A stretch of DNA of 64,000 nt from Asanoa hainanensis (lineage in GTDB: Bacteria > Actinomycetota > Actinomycetes > Mycobacteriales > Micromonosporaceae): assembly GCF_900188485.1 (NCBI RefSeq), contig NZ_FZPH01000002.1:372001-436000 (forward strand), given 5' to 3'. The notes under the pieces were generated by a model, which did no database searches, was not told the origin of the DNA, and saw nothing but the letters and a program-made list of their open reading frames with translations. Position numbers and translations under genes: made by a program. Below, piece by piece: positions 38,049 to 45,242 of this stretch; the stretch's first letter is position 1; each line of letters begins with the position of its first letter.

Positions 38049-39302
38049 ATGTACTCCTATCGCAGGAGAAGTCCGAAACTAGCGGCGCTGCTGGCCATGA
38101 TCGTGCTGGCCACGATCGCGCCGGCGGGTGCCGCCCGGGGCGACCCGAGAGACGACAAGAAACGGATCGACGCCGAGGTCGCCAAGGCGTCCTCGATCCT
38201 GGAGGGCGCCACCGAGCGTGCTCAGCAGGCGGCCCGCCAGCTCGTCCTGGCCAGCGGCAAGCTCCCGGCCGCGCAGCAGTTGGTGGTCGAGAGCCAGGGT
38301 CAGGTCGTCGCCGCCCGCGTCCAGGTGGAGACGGCGCAGCGCAAGGCGGACGACGCCAACGCGGCCGTGTCCGCCGCGCAGGAGCGGTTCGCGACCGCCG
38401 ACCAGTCACGCCGGGCCGGGCAGGAGCAGATCGGCCAGCTCGCCGCGGCGGCGTACAGGGGTGGCCCGCTCGCCAATCTCAACGTCCTGCTGCGGGCGCA
38501 GAACGCGTCCGACACGCTCTACCGCTTCACCTATGTCGACCGGGTGGTCACCGAGCAGCGGCGCACGATTCGCGGCTACCTCGACGCGCTCGCCGTCGCG
38601 CGCCGCGAGGAGAACGCGGCCACGGTGGCCCGGGCCGTGGCCGACGAGGCGATGCTGCACGCGGACGCGGCCCTCGACGACGCGTCGGTCGCCGAGGACC
38701 AGGCCGAGGACGCTGTACGCGAGGTCGCTCTGCTCGTCAGTCAGAAGGAAGAGGCGCTGGCCATCGCCCAGGAGGAGCGGGCGGCGAGCCTCGCGAAGTA
38801 CAAGGAGGCCAAGGCGGAGGAGGCCCGGATCGCGGCGGCGCTGCGGGCCTGGGAGGCGAAGCAGCGGGCGGCGGCCGAGGCGAGGCTGTCGGCGGGGCGG
38901 TTGTTCCTGCCCGTGCACGGCTACAAGTCGAGCGACTTCGGCAGCCGGTTCGACCCGTACTACCACGTCTGGCAGTTGCACGCCGGTGTCGACCTGGCCG
39001 CCGCAGGCGGCACACCGATCCGCGCGGCGGCGGCCGGCAGAGTGATCATGGCCTTGTGGAACGGCGGCTACGGCAACTACACGTGCATCAGCCACGGCAA
39101 GTACAAGGGCAAGTCGATGTCGACCTGCTACGGGCACCAGTCCAAGATCCTGGTCCACGAGGGACAGCAGGTGAAGCGCGGCGAGCTGATCGGCCGGGTC
39201 GGCACGACCGGCGCGTCGACCGGTGCCCACCTGCACTTCGAGGTCCGGATGAACGGCGACCCGGTGCAGCCGCTGGGCTTCCTGCCACCCTGCCTCTGCT
39301 GA
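38049..39302 (+). CDS. Secreted coiled-coil M23 (LytM) peptidoglycan endopeptidase, EnvC-like
   Basis: 417-residue exported protein. After a signal peptide (LAALLAMIVLATIAPAGAA), residues 35-270 form a long Ala/Glu/Gln/Lys-rich coiled coil. A C-terminal LytM domain follows. Zinc motifs are HAGVDLAAAGG (HxxxD) and GAHLHFEVR (HxH), so the catalytic site is intact, unlike E. coli EnvC. The coiled coil plus LytM layout and the position after ftsEX suggest that FtsEX controls it. ATG 38049 has AAGGG at 7 bases; GTG 38028, 9 bases from a -10 element, is an alternative. Confidence 0.9.
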   Translation: MYSYRRRSPKLAALLAMIVLATIAPAGAARGDPRDDKKRIDAEVAKASSILEGATERAQQAARQLVLASGKLPAAQQLVVESQGQVVAARVQVETAQRKADDANAAVSAAQERFATADQSRRAGQEQIGQLAAAAYRGGPLANLNVLLRAQNASDTLYRFTYVDRVVTEQRRTIRGYLDALAVARREENAATVARAVADEAMLHADAALDDASVAEDQAEDAVREVALLVSQKEEALAIAQEERAASLAKYKEAKAEEARIAAALRAWEAKQRAAAEARLSAGRLFLPVHGYKSSDFGSRFDPYYHVWQLHAGVDLAAAGGTPIRAAAAGRVIMALWNGGYGNYTCISHGKYKGKSMSTCYGHQSKILVHEGQQVKRGELIGRVGTTGASTGAHLHFEVRMNGDPVQPLGFLPPCLC

Positions 39303-39314
39303 CGGCTTTCGCTC

Positions 39315-39341
39315 GGCCCGCGTCCCCGGGACGCGGGCCTT
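39315..39341 (+). terminator. Terminator after the M23 peptidase
   Basis: GGCCCGCGTCC (39315-39325) pairs perfectly with GGACGCGGGCC (39329-39339), with a 3-base loop and two Ts. Confidence 0.8.
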
Positions 39342-39381
39342 GCCGCGTCGGAACCCAGGTGTCGTCGGCGCGGGTGGCGGG

Positions 39382-39387
39382 TAGCAT
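39382..39387 (+). promoter_or_regulatory. -10 element TAGCAT of smpB
   Basis: TAGCAT would start a leader of about 27 bases carrying AAAGAGG just before the smpB GTG. The -35 is poor. Confidence 0.4.
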
Positions 39388-39420
39388 TGCACAGTTGTCC
39401 GAGCGAAAGAGGTCAAGGTC

Positions 39421-39897
39421 GTGCCGCGGGAAAAAGGCCGCAAGGTCGTCACGTCCAACCGCAAGGCCTGGCACGACTACGCCATCCTCGACACCTACGA
39501 GGCGGGGATGGCGCTGACCGGCACCGAGGTCAAGTCGTTGCGTGCCGGCCGGGCGTCACTGGTGGACGCGTTCGCCCAGGAACGGGCCGGCGAGTTCTAC
39601 CTGCACGGGATGCACATCCCGGAATACACCCAGGGCACGTGGACCAACCACGAGCCCCGGCGCACCCGCAAGTTGCTGCTCAACCGGCTGGAGATCGACC
39701 GGTTGCAGGGCAAGCTCAAGGAGAGCGGGCTGACGCTGATTCCGCTGTCGGTTTACTTCAACGACGGCTGGGCCAAGGTCGAGATCGGTCTGGCGCGGGG
39801 CAAGAAGGCCTACGACAAGCGGCAGGACCTCGCCAAGCGCGACGCCGACCGCGAGATCCAGAAGGCCGCCGGCCGCCGCGGCAAGGGCATGGAGTGA
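39421..39897 (+). CDS. smpB: SsrA-binding protein SmpB
   Basis: 158-residue partner of tmRNA in trans-translation. Blocks are [40 protein letters not shown] and a basic C-terminal tail that enters the mRNA channel. Starts at GTG behind AAAGAGG. tmRNA follows 92 bases later, the standard arrangement. Confidence 0.97.
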   Translation: MPREKGRKVVTSNRKAWHDYAILDTYEAGMALTGTEVKSLRAGRASLVDAFAQERAGEFYLHGMHIPEYTQGTWTNHEPRRTRKLLLNRLEIDRLQGKLKESGLTLIPLSVYFNDGWAKVEIGLARGKKAYDKRQDLAKRDADREIQKAAGRRGKGME

Positions 39898-39989
39898 TTC
39901 GTACCCTTCTGGGCGGTTCAGACCTCGGGAAGAAACGACTAGCGCGACACGTTAATCTGTAGTGGTTGCGGCAGTGGGTCGCAGCACGA

Positions 39990-40364
39990 GGGGGTGACTG
40001 GTTTCGACTTCGTCCGTTGCGACAGGGGAAGCGAGCCGAGGAAGCCAACGTCGTCTCGAAAATCGGTCGTTGGAAACTTATAAGCGCCAAGCAGAATCGC
40101 GCTCAGTTCGCCCTCGCCGCCTGACGGCGGGTTAGCGAACTTGTCGGCCTGGGAGTGCCTTCGGCCCAGATTGCCGGCATCAGCTAGAAGGCTGGCCAAT
40201 CGGCCCCGGTCGCGGGGGCCGTGCGGCGAGATCAATCAGCGACTGGGCCCGTCTCACCAACTCGCTCGTGTGATTGGTGGGGCCGAGTAAGGACATAGCG
40301 AGCTGCGCTCGGAGAAGCCCTGACAAGGCGCCGAAGGACCCGGGTTCGATTCCCGGCACCTCCA
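39990..40364 (+). ncRNA. ssrA: tmRNA (ssrA)
   Basis: Transfer-messenger RNA, about 375 bases. The 5' acceptor arm GGGGGTG (39990-39996) pairs with CACCTCC (40357-40363); A40364 is the discriminator and CCA is not encoded. The T-arm is GGGTTCGATTCCC (40342-40354). The tag frame runs 40086-40124 and encodes A-K-Q-N-R-A-Q-F-A-L-A-A followed by TGA; the ALAA end marks proteins for ClpXP-type proteases. A TAATCT at 39953-39958 may be its -10. smpB is directly upstream. Confidence 0.95.
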
Positions 40365-40369
40365 CAAGT

Positions 40370-40412
40370 GGGTGGGCGGGGTCTGTCTGCTTTACAGCGA
40401 CAGACTCCGCCC
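40370..40412 (+). terminator. Hairpin terminator of ssrA within repeat copy 1
   Basis: A 16-base stem with one mismatch and an 11-base loop (TGCTTTACAGC) begins 5 bases after the mature tmRNA end. Confidence 0.6.
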
Positions 40413-40462
40413 ACTTGTCATTCCGATACCGGGGGCCGAGCCCCCGGAGACCCCGCGGTTCG
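40371..40462. repeat. 92-bp direct repeat, copy 1 (hairpin-bearing)
   Basis: Starts GGTGGGC 6 bases after the tmRNA end. It is about 88 percent identical by eye to 41362-41453. The first part forms a hairpin (GTGGGCGGGGTCTGTC with GACAGACTCCGCCCAC, 40370-40412) that may terminate ssrA. The second part contains TCATTCCGATACC and a small GGGGGCCGAGCCCCC hairpin. Confidence 0.85.
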
Positions 40463-40470
40463 GTGGGCGC

Positions 40471-40589
40471 GGTCCGCGGTCCGCGGTCCGTGGTCCGTGG
40501 TCCGTGGTCCGTGGTCCGTGGTCCGTGGTCCGTGGTCCGTGGTCCGTGGTCCGTGGTCCGCGGTTCGCGGTTCGCGGTTCGCGGTCCGT
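40471..40589. repeat. Heptanucleotide tandem array, 17 units
   Basis: Seventeen contiguous 7-base units. In order: GGTCCGC x2, GGTCCGT x10, GGTCCGC x1, GGTTCGC x3 and GGTCCGT x1. There are no spacers. All reading frames run open through it but none has a supported start, so it is non-coding. It lies between the ssrA-proximal 92-bp repeat and the Uma2 gene. Confidence 0.95.
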
Positions 40590-40739
40590 GTGGCGCTGGG
40601 TAGACCCAACGTCTCCGTTGGGTCTTGCTCGCCTGCCGGCATCGGGGTTGTTGGTTGAGGGACCAGTTGTCCGGGATCGCGGGTTCGAGCCCCTGAGAGC
40701 CGGCGTTCCGACGAATACGATCGGCCATCTTTCGTCTCG

Positions 40740-40745
40740 TACGAT
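40740..40745 (+). promoter_or_regulatory. -10 element TACGAT of the Uma2 gene
   Basis: TACGAT ends 6 bases before the ATG, so a leaderless transcript is likely. No ribosome site and no clear -35 are visible. The rest of the 160 bases after the heptamer array holds no gene. Confidence 0.4.
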
Positions 40746-40751
40746 GAACCC

Positions 40752-41303
40752 ATGAGCGCGGAGACCGTTGGCATGCACATGCCCGCCATGGTGACGCTCG
40801 ACGATCTTGCGGCGATGAATGCCTCGGATCCGAACGGCCACCGGTACGAGACGAGCCCCGAGGGAGTGCTGTCCGTCATGCCGCCGGCAGACTCGGAACA
40901 CGCGCAAATCGCCAGCCGGGTCTTCGCCTGGTTGCTCATGGCGGGCTGGCCGGCCGAGCAGATACTCCAGGTCGCCGGCATCCGCGTTCCGGGAGCCGGA
41001 CGAGATGGAGGTCGGATCCCCGACATCAGCGTGTGGAGTAAGGCTCCGCCGCGCGCGGTCTGGCTGTCGGTCGCCGAACTCCTCCTCGTCGTCGAGATCG
41101 TCTCGCCAGGTTCGGAGGCGATGGACGAGGTCACCAAGCGTCGGGAGTACGCCGCAGCAGGCATTCCTCAGTACTGGGTCGTAGACCGTGACGGCGCCCA
41201 AACAGTGACTCTGTACCAACTGTCAGCAGAAGCCACCTACGCCGAACGCGCAAAGATGCCGCTGGCTTGGCTGCTGCAGACCAGCCCCAGCGACCACCTC
41301 TGA
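40752..41303 (+). CDS. Uma2-family PD-(D/E)XK nuclease-like protein
   Basis: 183-residue Uma2/DUF820 protein. The restriction-endonuclease-like core is visible as GRIPDISVW, then LLLVVEIVSPGS and the lysine/tyrosine segment EVTKRREYAAAGIPQYWVVD. Uma2 proteins occur in many copies in cyanobacteria and actinomycetes and are thought to derive from mobile nucleases; their role is unknown. Codon use is less GC-biased than in neighbours. The gene lies between two 92-bp direct repeats just downstream of ssrA, a classic integration site. Confidence 0.88.
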   Translation: MSAETVGMHMPAMVTLDDLAAMNASDPNGHRYETSPEGVLSVMPPADSEHAQIASRVFAWLLMAGWPAEQILQVAGIRVPGAGRDGGRIPDISVWSKAPPRAVWLSVAELLLVVEIVSPGSEAMDEVTKRREYAAAGIPQYWVVDRDGAQTVTLYQLSAEATYAERAKMPLAWLLQTSPSDHL

Positions 41304-41360
41304 GCCATCCGGCCCAGAACCTCACAGGCATCGGCCCGGTGGCTGCCGGTGGCCACTGAT

Positions 41361-41403
41361 TGGTGGGCAGGGTCTGTCTGCTTTGAAGCGACAGACCCCG
41401 CCC
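41361..41403. terminator. Hairpin terminator in repeat copy 2
   Basis: GTGGGCAGGGTCTGTC and GACAGACCCCGCCCAC form a 16-base stem with one mismatch and an 11-base loop. It lies between the convergent Uma2 and LPMO genes and could serve both. Confidence 0.6.
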
Positions 41404-41453
41404 ACTCGTCATTCCGATACCCGGGGCCGAGCCCCAGGACACCCCTGAGGTTC
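41362..41453. repeat. 92-bp direct repeat, copy 2
   Basis: Second copy of the ssrA-flanking repeat, starting GGTGGGC and ending GAGGTTC, 991 bases from copy 1. Differences are single substitutions plus a short insertion near the end. It ends 3 bases before the stop of the convergent LPMO gene. Confidence 0.85.
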
Positions 41454-41456
41454 AGG

Positions 41457-42506
41457 TCACGTCGCTGCGCACGTGACTGTTGGCGTGGCCGCCGCGCCTG
41501 AGCCGAGTAACCCGAAAGTTGTGCTGGCTCCGGCTGCTACGGCGCCGTTGTAGCCGGCGTTTCTTACTGTTGCTGTGCTGCCGCTGGTGGTGGCTGTGCC
41601 GTTCCAGACTTGGGATACCTGCGCGCCGTTGGCGTAGGTCAGGGTGACTGTCCAGCTCGTGATTGCTCTGGAGCCCGCGGTTACTCGGACGTCGGCTTGG
41701 AAGCCGCCTGTCCACGCGCCTACCTGGGTGTAAGCGGCCGTGCAGCTGGCTGAGCCGCTCGGCGGAGTAGTCGTCGGTGGGGTGGTGGTTGGCGGCGTCG
41801 TTGGATTGCTGGTTGGTGGGTTGGTGGGGTTGCTTCCGCCGAAATTGACGTCGCTGCAGAAGTAGTAGGACTGGTCCATGTGGCTTGCCTGCCAGATCGT
41901 GTAGAACATCGCTCGGCCGCTGCGGCCTGGGACCGACACTGGGATGTCGATCTGGACGCCCTGGCTGGCTGGTTGCCACTGGGACGCTGGGGTGTAGCCG
42001 ATCTGGCTTACCAGCGTCAGGTCGCTCCAGCGGAGCGGTTGGGTCGTTGGGTCGTATCCCGACCGAGTCACGTACACGCGGATGTAGTCGGCTCCGTGGC
42101 TGGCTTGGTCCTGCAGCCGCAGCGAGAAGCTGGTGCTTACCGACTTTGCTTGCCAGTTGCCTACTGTGTCCATTGAGTTGTAGCGGCCTCCCTCGGCGTG
42201 GCCTCCGCTGCAGAGTTGGCCGTCCGGGATGTTGGCTTGGTGGTTGCCGGCCAGGTTCTCGCGGTACAGGCCGTTCCAGTTCCACATGGCGTTCGGGTTT
42301 GCCTGCCACGCCTGCCAGCACATGGGGTCCTGGGTGGCCATGGTGGGGTCCTGGAAGCGGGAGCCCCAGCGTTCCCAGCAGCCGTAGTTGCGGGACGCCG
42401 GGTTGATTACGCTGCCGTGGGCTGATGCCGGTGATGTTGGTAGGACGACGATGATGATGGCGGCCAGCGCGATGAGCGGGGCCACCAGCAGTCGGGCGAT
42501 GCGCAT
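41457..42506 (-). CDS. Secreted AA10 lytic polysaccharide monooxygenase with CBM2
   Basis: 349-residue secreted copper enzyme that oxidatively cleaves cellulose or chitin. The signal peptide ends ASA/HGSV, so mature residue 1 is H30; with H137 (ASHGADYIRVYV) it forms the histidine brace. The AA10 domain runs to about residue 225 (FYTIWQASHMDQSYYFCSDV). A Pro/Thr linker and a C-terminal CBM2 cellulose-binding module follow (GAWTGGFQADVRVTAGSRAI). A rare TTA leucine codon is used at 41508-41510 near the 3' end. The domain plan resembles cellulose-active Streptomyces enzymes. Confidence 0.95.
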   Translation of the reverse strand: MRIARLLVAPLIALAAIIIVVLPTSPASAHGSVINPASRNYGCWERWGSRFQDPTMATQDPMCWQAWQANPNAMWNWNGLYRENLAGNHQANIPDGQLCSGGHAEGGRYNSMDTVGNWQAKSVSTSFSLRLQDQASHGADYIRVYVTRSGYDPTTQPLRWSDLTLVSQIGYTPASQWQPASQGVQIDIPVSVPGRSGRAMFYTIWQASHMDQSYYFCSDVNFGGSNPTNPPTSNPTTPPTTTPPTTTPPSGSASCTAAYTQVGAWTGGFQADVRVTAGSRAITSWTVTLTYANGAQVSQVWNGTATTSGSTATVRNAGYNGAVAAGASTTFGLLGSGAAATPTVTCAAT

Positions 42507-42603
42507 GAGAGCTCCACGAGTCGTCGACGGAAGCCGCCCCTCGCTTCCGTTCGCTACGTCGCTCCCGCAGCGCGCTCAGGGTGCCACGATGCATCCATCT
42601 AAG

Positions 42604-43092
42604 TCAATGGAATCCCACCAGGCCCGGTGCGTAGGCCACCGCTACGAAGCGGCCGATGCGGCCGGTCAGGCACAGGGTCGCGAAGACCGGTAGGGACATG
42701 GGGGTTCGGGCTACGTAGACGGTCGCCGCGATCAGGGGTGGGATGCCGGCCGTGGCGCTCGCGAACAGCAGGGCCGCGGAGTATCTCGGTCGGTCGAGCA
42801 GGGTGATCAGCTTGGTCATCCGGTCGCGGAAGGCGGACGGGCGGCTCGGCTTCGCCGGCTTCTCGACGACGCGGCGCAGCAGTTTGCCCTGGAGCAGGCC
42901 GCGGGTGGCCAGGAAGATGACCACCTTGCCGGCGGTCTGGCCGATCGCGGCTACGACGCCGGCCGCGAGCGGCGCGGTCTCGGTGGTTGCCGTGAGGCCG
43001 ATCAGGTAGGCCTCGACCGGGGTGAACGGTTGGAAGGCCGACGCGAACCCGACGGCGGCGACGCCGGCCAGGCTGACGACGTCGGCGCTCAT
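42604..43092 (-). CDS. Small polytopic membrane protein, VTT/SNARE-associated-like
   Basis: 162-residue protein with four or so hydrophobic segments (VSLAGVAAVGFASAFQPFTP, ETAPLAAGVVAAIGQTAGKV, YSAALLFASATAGIPPLIAA). A basic loop (KPAKPSRPSAFRDRMTK) separates two halves. The P-x-E-x-Y-L and G-Q-T-A-G-K pattern recalls small VTT-domain (DedA-like) proteins, but the match is weak. ATG 43092 follows AAAGG. It is divergent from the YibE/F gene. Confidence 0.6.
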   Translation of the reverse strand: MSADVVSLAGVAAVGFASAFQPFTPVEAYLIGLTATTETAPLAAGVVAAIGQTAGKVVIFLATRGLLQGKLLRRVVEKPAKPSRPSAFRDRMTKLITLLDRPRYSAALLFASATAGIPPLIAATVYVARTPMSLPVFATLCLTGRIGRFVAVAYAPGLVGFH

Positions 43093-43183
43093 GCCTTTAT
43101 GGCCACATGCCGGCCCGCCGCGGGTCAACCCGGCGCATGGCATTCGCGACACTCGGATAAACCAGACATATAGCCTCGATGGC

Positions 43184-44350
43184 ATGGCGCACGCGCACGG
43201 ACCGGTTGGCCCGGCGCCTCGGCGTACCCGGCGGATCATGGCGGCGATCCTGGTGCCGCTCGCGCTGCTCACCGCGATCGGGCTCGCGGTGCTCTGGCCG
43301 TACACCGGGCCGCAGACCATCGCCACCGACCAGCCGCCGCGGCTCGACGCGACCGTCATCGCCGTGCGGCCGCAGCCGTGCCAGCAGCGGGCGTCGCGGC
43401 AGTGCGGCACCGTGACGGTGCGGCTGACCAGCGGGCCGCAGTCCGGCCAGACGGTGACCGCGACGATCCCCGAAGGACCGGGCTCCCCGGAGGTGTCCGT
43501 CGGCGACAAGATCATCGTGGGGGAGAACGTCGCACCCGGCGGACCGCCGCAGTACGCCGTGCTCGATCACCAGCGTGGCGTACCCCTGGCGGTGTTGATC
43601 GGGCTCTTCGCGCTCGTGGTCGTCGCCTTCGGACGCTGGCAGGGGCTGGCCGCCCTGATCGGGCTCGGCGTCAGCTTCGCGATCCTGCTGACCTTCATCC
43701 TGCCGGCGATCGCGGTCGGGAAGCCGCCGCTGCTGATCGCCATCGTCGGCGCCGCGGCGATCATGTTCATCGTCCTGTACCTGACGCACGGCTTCAGCGT
43801 GCAGACCTCGGTGGCCGTGCTCGGCACGCTCGTCAGCCTGACGCTGACCGGCGGGCTGGCGTTCGCGGCCACCGAAGCGCTGCACCTGACCGGCTTCGGC
43901 AGCGAGGACACCGGCCTGCTCGCCGTCTTCCTCGGCGAGATCGACCCGCGCGGCCTGCTGCTGGCCGGCATCGTGATCGGCACCCTCGGCGTGCTCGACG
44001 ACGTCACGGTCACCCAGGCCGCGACGGTCGGCGAGCTCGCCGCCGCGAACCGCACCCTCGGCGCCCGCGCCCTCTACCGCTCCGCCACCCGCATCGGCCG
44101 GGCCCACATCGCCTCGACGGTCAACACCATCGTCTTGGCGTACGCCGGCGCGTCACTGCCGTTGCTCCTCCTGGTCATCATCGGCGGGCAGCCGGCTTCC
44201 ACCGTGCTCACCAGCGAGTTCATCGTGGACGAGATCGTCCGCAGCGTCGTCGGCACGATCGGCCTGATCGCCGCGGTCCCGGTGACCACGGGCCTGGCCG
44301 CCCTGGTCACCGCCCCGCACCACCCCGCCGAACCCGCGGAACTGCGCTAG
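43184..44350 (+). CDS. YibE/F-family membrane protein
   Basis: 388-residue YibE/F family protein. One N-terminal segment (IMAAILVPLALLTAIGLAVL) is followed by an external beta-rich domain (TVTVRLTSGPQSGQTVTATI) and then seven or eight membrane helices. The family signature FGSEDTGLLAVFLGEIDPRG, then GIVIGTLGVLDDVTVTQA, is clear. Function is unknown; a transport role is assumed. The ATG at 43184 gives a compact N-terminus. Confidence 0.9.
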   Translation: MAHAHGPVGPAPRRTRRIMAAILVPLALLTAIGLAVLWPYTGPQTIATDQPPRLDATVIAVRPQPCQQRASRQCGTVTVRLTSGPQSGQTVTATIPEGPGSPEVSVGDKIIVGENVAPGGPPQYAVLDHQRGVPLAVLIGLFALVVVAFGRWQGLAALIGLGVSFAILLTFILPAIAVGKPPLLIAIVGAAAIMFIVLYLTHGFSVQTSVAVLGTLVSLTLTGGLAFAATEALHLTGFGSEDTGLLAVFLGEIDPRGLLLAGIVIGTLGVLDDVTVTQAATVGELAAANRTLGARALYRSATRIGRAHIASTVNTIVLAYAGASLPLLLLVIIGGQPASTVLTSEFIVDEIVRSVVGTIGLIAAVPVTTGLAALVTAPHHPAEPAELR

Positions 44351-44404
44351 CCTTCGGGCATCGACGACGAGCTGATCGGTTGGCTCCTCGACGGTGATCC
44401 GGCG

Positions 44405-45214
44405 GTGCGCTGGCGTGTCCTGCGCGACCTGGCCGGCGCCACCGAGGCGGAGGTGGCCCGGGAACGTGACCGGGTCGCCGTCGACGGCTGGGGTGCGCGC
44501 CTGCTGGCCGAGCAGTCCGCCGACGGCAACTGGGGCGGCGGGGTCTATACGCCGAAGTGGACCTCCACGACGTACACGCTGCTGCATCTGCTCTGGCTCG
44601 GCCTGCCCGCCGGCCACCCCGCCGCGCTGCGTGGGTGCGCGCGGCTGTGGGAGTGGCAGGCTCGCAAGCGCGTCACGGAGATCTGCATCGTGGCGATGTT
44701 CGTGCGGGTCTCGCAGGCGTTCGGCCATCAAACGGACGAAGTGGCGGAGGCAGTCGACTTCCTGCTCGACCAGCAGCAGGACGACGGCGGCTGGAACTGC
44801 TCGGCCCGCGGCGACCGCGCCAAGCACAGCTCCTTCCACACCACGATCATGGCCTTGGAGGCGCTCGACGCACCCGCGGCCCAGCGCGGGCGGGATTTTT
44901 TCCTCGACCACCGTCTCTACCGGTCGCATCGCACGGGAGCGGTCGCGATCAAGGCCAGCACCAGGTTTCCCGCGTTCCCGGAGTGGCACTTCGACGTGCT
45001 GCGCGGCCTCGAGCACTTCGCCGGCACCAGCGCGCCGGGCGACGAGCGCCTCGCGGACGCGATCGACGTCGTCCGGTCCGCCAGGCGCCGCGACGGTCGC
45101 TGGCCGCGCCACCAGCCGTACCCGGGACCGCAATGGTTCACCCTCGAGCCTCCCGGCCCCAGCCGCTGGACCACCATGCGCGCGCTCCGCGTGCTGAACT
45201 GGTGGGACTCCTGA
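44405..45214 (+). CDS. Squalene-cyclase/prenyltransferase alpha-toroid-like protein
   Basis: 269 residues from GTG 44405. It has QW-like repeats of the terpenoid alpha/alpha-toroid fold (LLAEQSADGNWGGGVY, FLLDQQQDDGGWNCSARGD, SARRRDGRWPRHQPYPG). The cyclase DxDD motif is absent, so enzymatic cyclisation is unlikely. The frame remains open upstream to 44351 and encodes IDDELIGWLLDGDPAV, which looks like genuine protein, yet no ATG, GTG or TTG lies there; only ATC 44360 or CTG 44372. The true start may be non-standard. It directly follows the YibE/F stop. Confidence 0.75.
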   Translation: MRWRVLRDLAGATEAEVARERDRVAVDGWGARLLAEQSADGNWGGGVYTPKWTSTTYTLLHLLWLGLPAGHPAALRGCARLWEWQARKRVTEICIVAMFVRVSQAFGHQTDEVAEAVDFLLDQQQDDGGWNCSARGDRAKHSSFHTTIMALEALDAPAAQRGRDFFLDHRLYRSHRTGAVAIKASTRFPAFPEWHFDVLRGLEHFAGTSAPGDERLADAIDVVRSARRRDGRWPRHQPYPGPQWFTLEPPGPSRWTTMRALRVLNWWDS

Positions 45215-45229
45215 TTGGAACGCGGCTGA

Positions 45230-45235
45230 TAGAGT
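45230..45235 (+). promoter_or_regulatory. -10-like TAGAGT of the toxin operon
   Basis: TAGAGT ends 7 bases before ATG 45243, which would make a leaderless message. There is no ribosome site and no clear -35. It marks the likely transcription start of the five-gene WXG100/EndoU operon. Confidence 0.35.
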
Positions 45236-45242
45236 TCGGCCG

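Noticed and set aside
40471-40589. Heptamer array as a CRISPR array
   Set aside because: Units are contiguous with no spacers, and no cas genes are present.
40676-40702. tRNA T-arm-like GGGTTCGAGCCCC near 40681
   Set aside because: No matching acceptor, D- or anticodon arms within a tRNA length; it may be chance or a trace of the ssrA 3' end, but there is no support for a gene.
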